A stretch of DNA of 64,000 bases, from NCBI RefSeq assembly GCF_000025725.1, contig NC_013943.1, positions 2,852,001 to 2,916,000 of the forward strand, written 5' to 3'. Below, piece after piece: positions 43,148 to 52,593 of the stretch (positions are counted from its first letter, which is position 1; each line of letters opens with the position of its first letter). The position numbers were made by a program, and so were the translations under genes. The notes under the pieces are model-generated. The model was not told the DNA's origin. It ran no database searches and was given only the letters and a program-made list of their open reading frames with translations. This stretch comes from Denitrovibrio acetiphilus DSM 12809. GTDB taxonomy: Bacteria > Chrysiogenota > Deferribacteres > Deferribacterales > Geovibrionaceae.

Positions 43148-46100
43148 AATACACTTCCGGTTTCATCAGATATACATTCTTTGAGCCGGGCAAGCATCTT
43201 TCTGATATTCTCAATCTCAAGATTATCTGCCAGATATGCAAGCCTTTCAGCAAGCTTATCAAACTCATTTAAGCTGGTTTTCTTCGCGCTGCACCGGAGA
43301 GATTCTATCACTTCCTCCAGATAATCAAAGTCCACCGCACCTTCGAATGAGTTGATCAGTTTTTTCAGTTCGCCACAAAAATATTCCTTCGCAGGCAGAC
43401 AGTCAATCGTATGCCAGTCCGCCTTTTCCGCCGGAGCAAAGTCCTCTACGATCCTGTCCTTAACCTCCAGAAACCTGCCCAGCGTTATCATCAGCTTACC
43501 AGAGAATACAGGTTTTATAAGAATATCATCAAAAATCTCACTATGACTTTTATTCGGCATAGTTCCCACAAGAGCAATCATCTTTGTGCTAAAGTCTGCG
43601 ATACCATCCCTTATCCACAGAGCAGCTTCATAGAGACCTTTATCCGGCAACCTGTCAGAGCATATAATGAGTTCGGGTTCTATCTCCGCTGCAATATGCC
43701 TTGCCGCTGCTGCGCTATGCGCTTCAACAACAGATAAGCCTGTATTTTCAAGCATCTCGCGCAAGACTCTTCTGGTTATCTCGTCATCAGCAACAAGAAC
43801 TCTTGCCGGCTGAAAGACATACCTGACACCCCCTGAAATATCCTCTGCAACGAGTACATCACTTTTGAGGATAGCCGGCAATATCACCGTAAATGTGCTC
43901 CCTATGCCGACCTTACTTTCCACTCTGATTTCTCCGCCCATCATATCGACAAGCTTAGAAGAGATAGAAAGCCCTAGACCAGTGCCGCCATATTTATTAA
44001 TGTTGTGTCCGGCTCTCTGCCGAAACGCCTGAAAAATATCTTCCATCTCTTCTTTAGGGATGCCTATGCCGGTATCTTTTACGCTTATATACAGATCCAC
44101 ACGTTCATCATTTACAGCTTCACACCGGACACTTATGCTTACTTCTCCCCTTTCGGTAAATTTGACAGCATTACCTATAAGGTTCAGAAGCACCTGCCTC
44201 AGTCTGGATATGTCAAGCATCATGGTTTTAGGTGTATCTGCCGCTATGAAATACCCCAGCTTTATGTCAGTGTGTTCTGTACGGTAGCCGAATATCCGAA
44301 CCATCTCTTCCAGAAGCATTTTGATACTTGCCGGAGCAAGAACAGGTTCTGTTGCGGCTGCTTCTAGTTTTGAGATATCAAGAATGTCATTAATAAGCGT
44401 AAGAAGAGCCTTCCCACTGGTTTTTATTGAATTGATATAAGAAGCGGCTTTTGAGTCCTGTGCTCTTGCAGACAGCAGCTCACTGAAGCCAATCACAGCA
44501 TTGAGAGGAGTTCTTATCTCGTGGCTTATATTCGCCATAAACTCACTTTTAGCTCTGCCTGCCTGCTCCGCCTTATCTTTCTGGTCTTTAAGAGTGTTCT
44601 CGTAAACTTTCCTGTCAGTGGCATCTCTGCCAATGCTGTATATCCTGTTGTTAACACGGTCTGCGGTAAAAGACCATGATATCCATTTTATGCTTCCGTC
44701 AGGCAATGTGTGCATGGACTCAAAGTCTACGAGAGAATCGAGCTCCTGAAGAGACTGGAAAACTATCTCCAGTTGTTCGATGTCAGATGGGCGTAAAATA
44801 TCTCTGAAATTGCTGTTAATGACATCAGCAGTGCTGTAGGAAAGTAATTCGCCAAATGCAGAATTCAGATAATGGATGTTACCGTCGAGGTCTGCAATGC
44901 CGATAATGTCCCGGCTCAGTTCAAAGATTTTGTCACGTTCTTTTCTTGTGTGCTCAGCCTCAGTTATATTGACCACGTTTGCAACGATATAAATCGGATT
45001 GCTTTTATTATCTCTTATGAGAGCGGCATTAGCCGTAGCAATAACGAGATTTCCGTCCTTACGCACATATCTCTTTGTGATATCATAATGATTCTGTTCA
45101 CCACTGACAATAGACCTCATCGCCTCCGTAGTTAGCTTAATATCATCCTGATAAGTAATAGAATAGACTGTTTCTCCCACAAGTTCAGATTCATCGTATC
45201 CCAGCATCGCTGCGAATGAATTATTAAGCTGAAGAATTTCACCGGAGAGAGCAATCAGCAGCATGCCGTGCACAGTCGACTCAAAAGCAGTTCTGAAACG
45301 CACCTCACTCTCTTTAAGCTGCGCTGTCCTCACATTAACTTTCCTCTCCAGCTCCTGATTTAGGAGACTGATTGTCTTTTCAACTTCCTTGCGTTCCCTG
45401 AGCCGCCACACCCCTTCCATAAAGTGCGTCAGTCCGATAGCCTCGCTAAGATTATAGTTCCTGCTCTTGCCATAGACCGCCAGAATGAGCCTGATCTCAC
45501 CCTGCGCCATCAAAGGCACCAGCATTGAATTTTCGTTATATTCAGCCGTTTTTGTATCAGGCATAGGTATGACAGAACGCTGCCTGTTATTAAGTACAGG
45601 TTCCTTATTTCGCAATACCGTGTAAAGGTCATGAAATCTGCTCACTTCCAGAGGTTGATCTGCACAGAGAGTCACCTCTGTATTACTATGCCCTTTAAAC
45701 GCCTTAAGCTTCGACACTCCGATAGACGCATCATACTCAACAATATACCCACCGATGCTTTGCGTCTGTTCTATGGAACTTTCAAGTGAATATTCAAGTA
45801 TTTCGTCAAAATCCGCTTCGTACATCTGCCCTAATATGGCAAGTGATTTATGCCTGTGTTCGTTCATCCGGGCGAACTGCTCAGCTTCTTTTCTATAGGT
45901 AATATTTTTCGCAAAAGCGACAAACCGCTTCTGTTCCATATCTTCTAAAGCTATTGGGGCGATATATACGCTGTACCAATTATCTGCGCCATAATCCTCA
46001 AAACGGCAGGGCTTGCCTGTACGAACGACATTGTCAAAGATAACACGCCTCTCTCCGTTAGTGTTCATCCCTCTGATGTTCCAGAGATTACACCCCAGAA

Positions 46101-46959
46101 CAGAAGCAATATCGATTTCAACCTCTTTACAGAACTGTTGGTTGCAATCGAGTATTGTACCATCGGAGTCAAGCAGCAGAACAATATCCTGTGACGAGTC
46201 CAGTATTGCACGCAGGGATGACTCACTCTTCTTCAGAGCAGCCTCTGCCAGATAGCCATCTGTGATATCTTTAGCAATACTATTAATATAAAGGAGCTCA
46301 CCTGAACTGCCGTAATGAAGATTTATCGTCCATAAAACATGAATCACGCTGCCGTCACTAAGTATCTGTCTGTTGACAAAAGATGTCCGCTTCAGCTTAT
46401 TTTTTATCCAGCTGTTAAAAGCATTAATAGTGATCTCTCTGTCATCGACATGTGTAAAATCGAATGCAGACTGCCCTATAAGCACATCTCTGCTTACCCC
46501 GTACAGACCCTCACAAGCAGTGTTCACATATGTAAACCGTGCGTCTTTATCCACTCTTGTGATGATATTGTCTGTATCTTCCACAAACTCTTCATATATC
46601 TGCATATCCATCAGAGCAGATTCCATCTCTGCGGACATCGTAGAATAATTTTCGACTTCGCTTTTACTGATTGGCGGGATAGAGAAAAACACATCATGAA
46701 ATAAGCTCAGTTCCTGTCTTATCGACGGATCAATGTCATTTGCAATGATCACGGTAACAGTTCTGCATAATTCCGGCAGGGCTTCACAAAGCAGGTCTGT
46801 GCCCCCTCTTGCATCCCATAAAATCAGGTCATACTTATCTGCCTGAATGTTTTGAACGCACTTATATTGATAAATATCTGAAAGATCTAAGATCTCCGGA
46901 CTGCACAGCCCGTCCGGCAGGTCAGAAATGACTGCGATGCGGAACTTTGCTGTAGCCAT
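43144..46959 (-). CDS. Large soluble multi-PAS/GAF hybrid histidine kinase with a degenerate receiver
   Basis: The protein has 1271 residues and no membrane segment. In order: a receiver-like N-terminus (about 1-105); PAS 1 ('IITRVDKDARFTYVNTAC'); PAS 2 ('ILDSSQDIVLLLDSDGTIL'); a GAF-like region (about 385-540); PAS 3; PAS 4; HisKA with His in 'ANISHEIRTPLNAVIGFS'; HATPase ('KDTGIGIPKEEME', 'GGTGLGLSIS'); a receiver-like domain (about 1060-1170); and a helical C-terminus. In that receiver the acceptor position reads Ser-Asp in 'LIICSDRLPDKG', so the Asp is shifted or lost, and the C-terminal bundle lacks an HPt His. The phosphate therefore probably goes to the GGDEF regulator encoded immediately downstream. 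Confidence 0.93.
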   Translation of the reverse strand: MATAKFRIAVISDLPDGLCSPEILDLSDIYQYKCVQNIQADKYDLILWDARGGTDLLCEALPELCRTVTVIIANDIDPSIRQELSLFHDVFFSIPPISKSEVENYSTMSAEMESALMDMQIYEEFVEDTDNIITRVDKDARFTYVNTACEGLYGVSRDVLIGQSAFDFTHVDDREITINAFNSWIKNKLKRTSFVNRQILSDGSVIHVLWTINLHYGSSGELLYINSIAKDITDGYLAEAALKKSESSLRAILDSSQDIVLLLDSDGTILDCNQQFCKEVEIDIASVLGCNLWNIRGMNTNGERRVIFDNVVRTGKPCRFEDYGADNWYSVYIAPIALEDMEQKRFVAFAKNITYRKEAEQFARMNEHRHKSLAILGQMYEADFDEILEYSLESSIEQTQSIGGYIVEYDASIGVSKLKAFKGHSNTEVTLCADQPLEVSRFHDLYTVLRNKEPVLNNRQRSVIPMPDTKTAEYNENSMLVPLMAQGEIRLILAVYGKSRNYNLSEAIGLTHFMEGVWRLRERKEVEKTISLLNQELERKVNVRTAQLKESEVRFRTAFESTVHGMLLIALSGEILQLNNSFAAMLGYDESELVGETVYSITYQDDIKLTTEAMRSIVSGEQNHYDITKRYVRKDGNLVIATANAALIRDNKSNPIYIVANVVNITEAEHTRKERDKIFELSRDIIGIADLDGNIHYLNSAFGELLSYSTADVINSNFRDILRPSDIEQLEIVFQSLQELDSLVDFESMHTLPDGSIKWISWSFTADRVNNRIYSIGRDATDRKVYENTLKDQKDKAEQAGRAKSEFMANISHEIRTPLNAVIGFSELLSARAQDSKAASYINSIKTSGKALLTLINDILDISKLEAAATEPVLAPASIKMLLEEMVRIFGYRTEHTDIKLGYFIAADTPKTMMLDISRLRQVLLNLIGNAVKFTERGEVSISVRCEAVNDERVDLYISVKDTGIGIPKEEMEDIFQAFRQRAGHNINKYGGTGLGLSISSKLVDMMGGEIRVESKVGIGSTFTVILPAILKSDVLVAEDISGGVRYVFQPARVLVADDEITRRVLREMLENTGLSVVEAHSAAAARHIAAEIEPELIICSDRLPDKGLYEAALWIRDGIADFSTKMIALVGTMPNKSHSEIFDDILIKPVFSGKLMITLGRFLEVKDRIVEDFAPAEKADWHTIDCLPAKEYFCGELKKLINSFEGAVDFDYLEEVIESLRCSAKKTSLNEFDKLAERLAYLADNLEIENIRKMLARLKECISDETGSVL

Positions 46960-46984
46960 ATGTACCTGTTTTCGTTAGTAACTA

Positions 46985-47016
46985 TAATTAATAATAATAC
47001 CGGCGAGAGCTTGCCG
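46985..47016 (-). terminator. Possible terminator between two kinase genes
   Basis: CGGC-A-A-GCTC-T-C-GCCG on the minus strand forms a six-pair stem with a four-base loop, followed by an AT-rich stretch but only a broken T run. It lies between the GAF kinase gene (stop at 47048) and the start of the hybrid kinase gene. A weak intrinsic terminator is possible. Confidence 0.35.
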
Positions 47017-47047
47017 CAAATAATAAGCCTTGGAAACTGAAATCAAT

Positions 47048-48589
47048 TTAATTTTTATTAAAACATATGCTGATCAAAGCACCATCACCTGTATTGCTTG
47101 CTGCGATGGAACCGTTCATATGTTCTTCGATAAAAACTTTGGACATATAAAGACCTATGCCCGTCCCCTTACTTTCTTCTTTAGTTGTAAAATACGGTTC
47201 AAAAACTCTGTCTATGACTGCAACGGGGATACCGCCGCCGTTGTCGGTAACAAAAACTTTAAGAGTTCCGTCAAGTGACTCCACTTCTACCCTTATGAGT
47301 CCTCTAGAAATTTTACCGTTTGCCAGCCTTTCACTTATGGCGTCTTTGGAGTTGGAAAAGATATTCAGAAGAACCTGTTTAAAAAGTCCCTGTTCACCAT
47401 GAACAATAAGCTGCTCTGTCTCCTCATTATCACCACGGAGCAGAGGTTCGATAAAGATACCGGAGTTACTGTAACTTTCATTAACCAGAACTGACACATC
47501 CTTAACCGTTTCAAAAAGATTAAAATCTTCTCTTTCGTTGCTGTCCGGACGGACAAGATTACAAAAATCATCTATGGTATTTGACATATGCAGTATAAGC
47601 TTAACAGCTTTTTCCACAGATTCTGTCAGGTATTCTTTTGAAATACCTTTTTCTTCAAATTCATCCATCAGATCCTGAACAATCATCCCAAGGGAATTAA
47701 GCGGCTGACGCCACTGATGTGAGATAGCGTTCAGCATCTGCCCCATTGCTGCCATCTTACTCTGTTCATGCAGAACCTGTTCACTTCTGCGTCTGTTCTC
47801 TGTTTCAACAGCGACTCTGTTTTCAAGGGTCTGATTAAGGTTCGCAAGAGCATCTTTCTGCTGAATGAGAAGTTTTTCAATTTTCTTCCTCTCGCTGATC
47901 TCATTCTCCAGCAAAGAGTTGGTCGCAGTCAGCTCTCTCGTCCGTGATTCAACCTCAGCCTCAAGTTTCTCGTTAAAGCTTTTAAGGTAGATTTCGGACT
48001 GCTCAAGCCTTTTAACACTTTTACTAAGCAGCTCATTTGCCATTTTATTTCTGTTGTAAAGTTCGAAACTTTCCAGAAGATGTGCGGTATTATTCATCAC
48101 GATGGTGATAAGAGAAAAGACCGCATCGGGGACATCCTCTTTGTTCACATCAAGCAGGCATATAAACATCCCTCTTGTGCGTGAAACAGTGGAAAGCGCA
48201 TGAACAAGAAGAACACCGTCCAGCACTTTGCTTCTGACTGTTACAGACCTGTTAGCTTTGACAGCAAGCGCAAATGTGTTATCCATAATGAGTTTATCTG
48301 TTTCGGAAACGATACTGTCCCTGCATTCCTCCGGGAAGAAGGCTGCGGGCGTGAAGAAACCGTTACTCTCATCAACCAGCATAAATCCTGCTGACTTAAC
48401 GCGAACCAGTTTTGATATTTTTTTAAAGGCACGTTCGATGATAATATCAGTGCTTTCGAGTTTATTAAGGCTGACCGCAAGATCGTCAACCTCTAAAACA
48501 TTCTCCAAAGCTTTGATACTCTCTGTTTTTTCCTGAAGCAAAAAATCAACTCTTGCCTCCAGAAATCCGAGCCTGTCGTTCTCATTCAT
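47048..48589 (-). CDS. Soluble sensor histidine kinase (GAF-like, HQWRQPLN type)
   Basis: The N-terminal part (about residues 45-185) looks like a GAF domain. A long coiled coil follows, and then a DHp domain with His in 'MLNAISHQWRQPLNSLGM', a variant H-box common in anaerobic proteobacteria and Deferribacteres. The HATPase has 'FSNSKDAISERLANGK', 'VTDNGGGIP', 'VFEPYFTTKEES' and 'GTGIGLYMSK'. There is no membrane segment. It directly follows the HDOD gene with no gap, so the two are one transcription unit. The response-regulator partner is not adjacent. Confidence 0.93.
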   Translation of the reverse strand: MNENDRLGFLEARVDFLLQEKTESIKALENVLEVDDLAVSLNKLESTDIIIERAFKKISKLVRVKSAGFMLVDESNGFFTPAAFFPEECRDSIVSETDKLIMDNTFALAVKANRSVTVRSKVLDGVLLVHALSTVSRTRGMFICLLDVNKEDVPDAVFSLITIVMNNTAHLLESFELYNRNKMANELLSKSVKRLEQSEIYLKSFNEKLEAEVESRTRELTATNSLLENEISERKKIEKLLIQQKDALANLNQTLENRVAVETENRRRSEQVLHEQSKMAAMGQMLNAISHQWRQPLNSLGMIVQDLMDEFEEKGISKEYLTESVEKAVKLILHMSNTIDDFCNLVRPDSNEREDFNLFETVKDVSVLVNESYSNSGIFIEPLLRGDNEETEQLIVHGEQGLFKQVLLNIFSNSKDAISERLANGKISRGLIRVEVESLDGTLKVFVTDNGGGIPVAVIDRVFEPYFTTKEESKGTGIGLYMSKVFIEEHMNGSIAASNTGDGALISICFNKN

Positions 48590-49840
48590 TTAAAGCACCT
48601 TAAAGAAAACTTCCTCAATCTCTTCGATCTGCCTTTCTGACTGGCTGACAATTGGCTGAATAACAGAAGGCGAAAGCCCAAGACTGCCCCATATTTTTTC
48701 ACTTACAGATGGAACAATCGTAGATGCGGAAACCGGCGCACCAAAAGCGATGGCAAGACAGTCCGCTATATTTATTATTGAAGATTCCACATCCACAGCA
48801 GAATCCGTATGATGAAATTTAACATTTTTTATGAGCCGTGACGGAAATTTCCATTTCTCCATCAGGGCACTGCCAACATCTGCATGCTCAAAACCAAAAA
48901 GTTCTTTCTCTACTTCTGCAAGAGGTCTGGACTGAGTCATACTGAGATAAAGCGCATATGCAGAGTGCTCCGGCAATGATTTAAATATGACAAGCCTGCC
49001 CACATCATGCAAAAGACCGGACACAAAAAGTCTCTCTGTTGAAACCCCTTCGAGATAAGTACCGAGAAGTCTGGCAAAAACACCGCAGGCAATGGAATGT
49101 CTCCAGAAGAGACGCATATTTGTCAGCTCCTGCGGTATCCCTTTAAATGCCTCTATGGCAGAGATTCCCACCGCAAGTGTTGCAAGCTCTTTTGTACCGA
49201 TAATAGTAATGGCTCTGCGAATCGAGTCTATTTTAGACGGGAAACTGTAAAAGGCACTGTTAACGATCTTAAGCAGTTTAGCCGAAAGACTGGTGTCTTT
49301 CTCTACGACATCCGCCATGTGTGACGCTGAACTGCGGGGAGAGTTGAGAACCTCGTTGATCTTATAATATATATCAGGGAACGATGCCAGCCCGATCTCT
49401 TTGTCTACAAGATACTTCGGCGTAATGACATTCCGATCAACGGGCTGCGGTTCAGATATACTGCTTATATCCTGCTCTTTGAGAGCATCCGCTGCTTTGA
49501 TTTTTCCGGACTTTATCCCTCCTGCGATATTGAGTTTATTAAGTCTGTATATCTCTTTCGCAACATCGGCGGTCAGACTGGTATTTCGAAAATTCCTCTC
49601 AAGAATACTTTCTGCGTCAGCAAGTATCTCTTTAGAAAACTCTGCTTCTGCCTGACTGTCCAGTATACTTTTGTCAACTCCCGTAATGAACGCTTCTGTA
49701 ATCCCCCATGACCGGGCGATTTTGATATGCTTTGTTTCGAAAACAGACCCGGCACCCAACAAAAACCTTCCGTTAGGGCAGACAAGGTCTTTTTCAAGCT
49801 TCATTCCGGGTTTGATATCGTCGATATAAACTAATCCCAT
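48590..49840 (-). CDS. HDOD-domain protein
   Basis: The 416-residue protein has an N-terminal region of about 165 residues, then an HDOD domain: 'EIGLASFPDIYYKINEVL', 'DTSLSAKLLKIVNSAFYSFP', 'RAITIIGTKELATLAVG', 'LFVSGLLHDVGRLVIF' and 'FEHADVGSALMEKWKFP'. The N-terminus resembles the DUF3391-like segment seen before HD-GYP domains ('DDIKPGMKLEKDLVCPNGRFLLGAGS'), which is an interesting combination. It is probably a regulator working with the downstream kinase. Confidence 0.9.
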   Translation of the reverse strand: MGLVYIDDIKPGMKLEKDLVCPNGRFLLGAGSVFETKHIKIARSWGITEAFITGVDKSILDSQAEAEFSKEILADAESILERNFRNTSLTADVAKEIYRLNKLNIAGGIKSGKIKAADALKEQDISSISEPQPVDRNVITPKYLVDKEIGLASFPDIYYKINEVLNSPRSSASHMADVVEKDTSLSAKLLKIVNSAFYSFPSKIDSIRRAITIIGTKELATLAVGISAIEAFKGIPQELTNMRLFWRHSIACGVFARLLGTYLEGVSTERLFVSGLLHDVGRLVIFKSLPEHSAYALYLSMTQSRPLAEVEKELFGFEHADVGSALMEKWKFPSRLIKNVKFHHTDSAVDVESSIINIADCLAIAFGAPVSASTIVPSVSEKIWGSLGLSPSVIQPIVSQSERQIEEIEEVFFKVL

Positions 49841-49911
49841 ATGTCTTTTTTACCTATTAGTAGTTATTTCCGTATATCACATATAACATTATGACACAAT
49901 GACATATTTGC

Positions 49912-52593
49912 TCATGAGCCGTAATAAAGTGTGACCGTAAACTTCGCGCCGTCCTCTACATTGCAGGCTGTAAGCAGTCCCCCCATGTGGTCTTCCACCA
50001 TAACTTTTGACATATAAAGTCCAATACCTGTACCTTCCCCTTCCGGTTTGGTGGTGTAGTACGGGTCAAAGATTCGTACAAAACTATCATCAGGTATCTT
50101 CACGCCATCGTTACTAATGGATACTGCAACTTTCATTTCCTTATATTCTATTGTTATATATATGTTACCAGCATCTCTGAGAGAATTATTTCTCTTTTCT
50201 GCTATCGCATCTCTGGCATTCTGAAGAATATTCAGAAGAACCTGTTTCATTTCACTGGAACTGATTAATATATCTTTCCCATATTTTGCATCAGCGTCAG
50301 GAAGCGCATTTTTAAAAATTTCCTCTTCTCTGTCGGAACGCACAATAATCTCATAGTCAATATTCTGGTTGCGGAGCTGAGTAGAGATAAGCGAAACGCT
50401 TTCAGACACCACAGAAACTATGCTCACAGGCTCTCTCTTGTTTGAAGAGTGAAAAAAATTTCGAAAATCATCAATAGTTCCGGACATATGATGTATAAGT
50501 TTCATAGAGTTTACAACAAATCCCCTGAGATACACCCCGTCAACCTCTCCGGCATCATAAGCATCTTCGATATCCTGCGTATATAAAGCAAGAGCATTCA
50601 GAGGCTGCCTCCACTGATGAGCGATAGCACTTATCATCTGCCCCATAGCAGCAAATTTAGCCTGCTCGAAAAGAAGCTGTTCATTCTTCCTTCTCTTTTC
50701 GGCTTCTTCAGTAACCCTTATCTCAAGATTTCTATTTATCTCTTCGAGCTGCATCTTTCTGTTCAAAAGCTCCTGATCCATCCGGATACGTTCGGTTATA
50801 TCACGAAAAACATATACAAAACCAACAGCCTCACCTTTGTTGTTCACCATCGCCGAAGATGTCAGGTTAACTGTTACAGCCCCTGAATGCTCAGTGTCAA
50901 TATTTGCTCGAAAAGTTTTGCTGAAAGAATCATTTATGCGTGTCAGCTCGGCGGAAAGATCAACTCCGGTATCAAAATCACGTATCTTAAGCACTTCTGC
51001 AACATCCCGCCCCAGCAAAAATCTTGTTTTCTGTGCCAGTATAAACTCCGCACTGCTGTTCATAAGTGTTATCCTGCCGGTTTTGTCCGCAGCAACAACT
51101 CCCTCTCCGATACTTTTAAGGGTAACATCAAGCCTTTCCTTCTCTCTTTTCAATGCATTCTGGATTCTGGTAATCTCTGTTATATCAATAAAAACAGCTA
51201 TCAGTGCCTCTATAGTGCCGTCAGAATTATGCATAGGGTGCACGCTGCACAAAACAGGGAAGGACACCCCTGTTTTCTTCACCATCTCAAAGCGGGCTGT
51301 TGTCATATTTCCGCGTCTTAGAGCACCCTTCTGCAACCTGCCCAAGTCGTCACCGCCACCTTTCACCATCATCGCCGCATACTGTCCGATCATTTCAGAA
51401 AGCTTATAGTCAAGGATAAGCTGCGCACCTGTGTTTGCATCAGTAATAACCGGCTCTGAGTCTGTCGAAATAACTATTAACCCGGTGTTTGTAGTAGAAT
51501 CAAAAACAGACCGTATATATTCTTCCTTATCTTTAAGGGCTTTTTCTCTTTCGAGAATACGCTCTGACATATTTTCAAAGCTGTCGTAAAGCACTCTGAG
51601 CTCTCTCAAGACATTCTTATCTGCAGCTTCAAAATCTTTATAGATACCTTCCGAAATAGACTCGCTCCACACAGTCAGCTTTTCAAGGGGTCTTATAAGT
51701 TTTTGTCTGATAAAGTAAAGCACGACTAGTATGAAAAACATTGCTACAACAAAAGATATTGCTGTCACACGGACAATCTCATCGAAGAACCCGAACGCAG
51801 ACTTGCGGCTCTGCTCAAACACCAGAAACCACCCTGTAGCAGGCAGTTTGTAGCCAGCACCTATCCTTCTCTGCCCGTCATATGTATAATCTTCGACAAC
51901 ATGCCCGCCCTGATAAGCCTTCTGAGCAACAGGATGCCGAAACAAGTTTTCACGATACGCACTGCTGCCTAAATTCGTGGCGGAAATAATATCACCATGA
52001 TCATCTATAATAAAAACACCTGCATTATCAGACTGATGTAAACGGAGCAGATCCTCAGATAAAAATTGCAAATTTATATCACCGACAACATAGCCATCAG
52101 GATAGCGTACAGAGATACGTACTAAATAGTTACTGCCGGAAAAAGAGATAAAGGGGTGACTCCAGTAGACTTCATAATCTTTAAATCCTTTGACGCTGCT
52201 TAATGTTATGCCGATAAAATCACTTTTTTCATACATATTGAATGAACTAAATGACAAATCGACAATTTTCTTTTCCTTATCGAGCAGATAGACTGATTCA
52301 AGAATATGAGTATTCTTCACACCATATTGAAGAAGTGCAAGAGAATTATCAACAAGCCCCTTCTTACCAATAACATCAGCAACACTCAACAGATATCCTG
52401 CGGGGGCTTCCAGTCTTGTATTGACTTTACCGGCAATAGAGTAAGCTGCGGTCTGAACATCACCTGAAATTTTCAGTTTAGTAGAATCATAAATACTGGT
52501 CAGAAAAAACAAAAGAAATCCGCCCAAAGGCAGGACAAGAAAAAAAGAGAAGAGGATTATGAATAATTTTCCGATGCCTGCATTCTGCTTCAT
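49912..52593 (-). CDS. Membrane sensor histidine kinase: Cache, HAMP, two PAS, HQWRQPLN kinase
   Basis: TM1 is 'LFIILFSFFLVLPLGGFLL', a periplasmic dCache-like domain of about 240 residues follows, and TM2 is 'ISFVVAMFFILVVLYFI'. Next come HAMP ('KLIRPLEKLTVWSESISEG'), two PAS domains ('VFDSTTNTGLIVISTDSEP', 'TLKSIGEGVVAADKTGRI'), a coiled coil, DHp with 'ISAIAHQWRQPLNALAL', and HATPase ('NILQNARDAIAEKRNN', 'GTGIGLYMSK'). It has 893 residues. Its start overlaps the stop of the periplasmic-binding lipoprotein gene by 4 nt, so the binding protein probably delivers the signal to the Cache domain. Confidence 0.95.
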   Translation of the reverse strand: MKQNAGIGKLFIILFSFFLVLPLGGFLLFFLTSIYDSTKLKISGDVQTAAYSIAGKVNTRLEAPAGYLLSVADVIGKKGLVDNSLALLQYGVKNTHILESVYLLDKEKKIVDLSFSSFNMYEKSDFIGITLSSVKGFKDYEVYWSHPFISFSGSNYLVRISVRYPDGYVVGDINLQFLSEDLLRLHQSDNAGVFIIDDHGDIISATNLGSSAYRENLFRHPVAQKAYQGGHVVEDYTYDGQRRIGAGYKLPATGWFLVFEQSRKSAFGFFDEIVRVTAISFVVAMFFILVVLYFIRQKLIRPLEKLTVWSESISEGIYKDFEAADKNVLRELRVLYDSFENMSERILEREKALKDKEEYIRSVFDSTTNTGLIVISTDSEPVITDANTGAQLILDYKLSEMIGQYAAMMVKGGGDDLGRLQKGALRRGNMTTARFEMVKKTGVSFPVLCSVHPMHNSDGTIEALIAVFIDITEITRIQNALKREKERLDVTLKSIGEGVVAADKTGRITLMNSSAEFILAQKTRFLLGRDVAEVLKIRDFDTGVDLSAELTRINDSFSKTFRANIDTEHSGAVTVNLTSSAMVNNKGEAVGFVYVFRDITERIRMDQELLNRKMQLEEINRNLEIRVTEEAEKRRKNEQLLFEQAKFAAMGQMISAIAHQWRQPLNALALYTQDIEDAYDAGEVDGVYLRGFVVNSMKLIHHMSGTIDDFRNFFHSSNKREPVSIVSVVSESVSLISTQLRNQNIDYEIIVRSDREEEIFKNALPDADAKYGKDILISSSEMKQVLLNILQNARDAIAEKRNNSLRDAGNIYITIEYKEMKVAVSISNDGVKIPDDSFVRIFDPYYTTKPEGEGTGIGLYMSKVMVEDHMGGLLTACNVEDGAKFTVTLYYGS

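Noticed and set aside
46013-46704. Plus-strand reading frames opposite the hybrid kinase
   Set aside because: Antisense to PAS domains with clear conservation; composition reflects the complementary strand.
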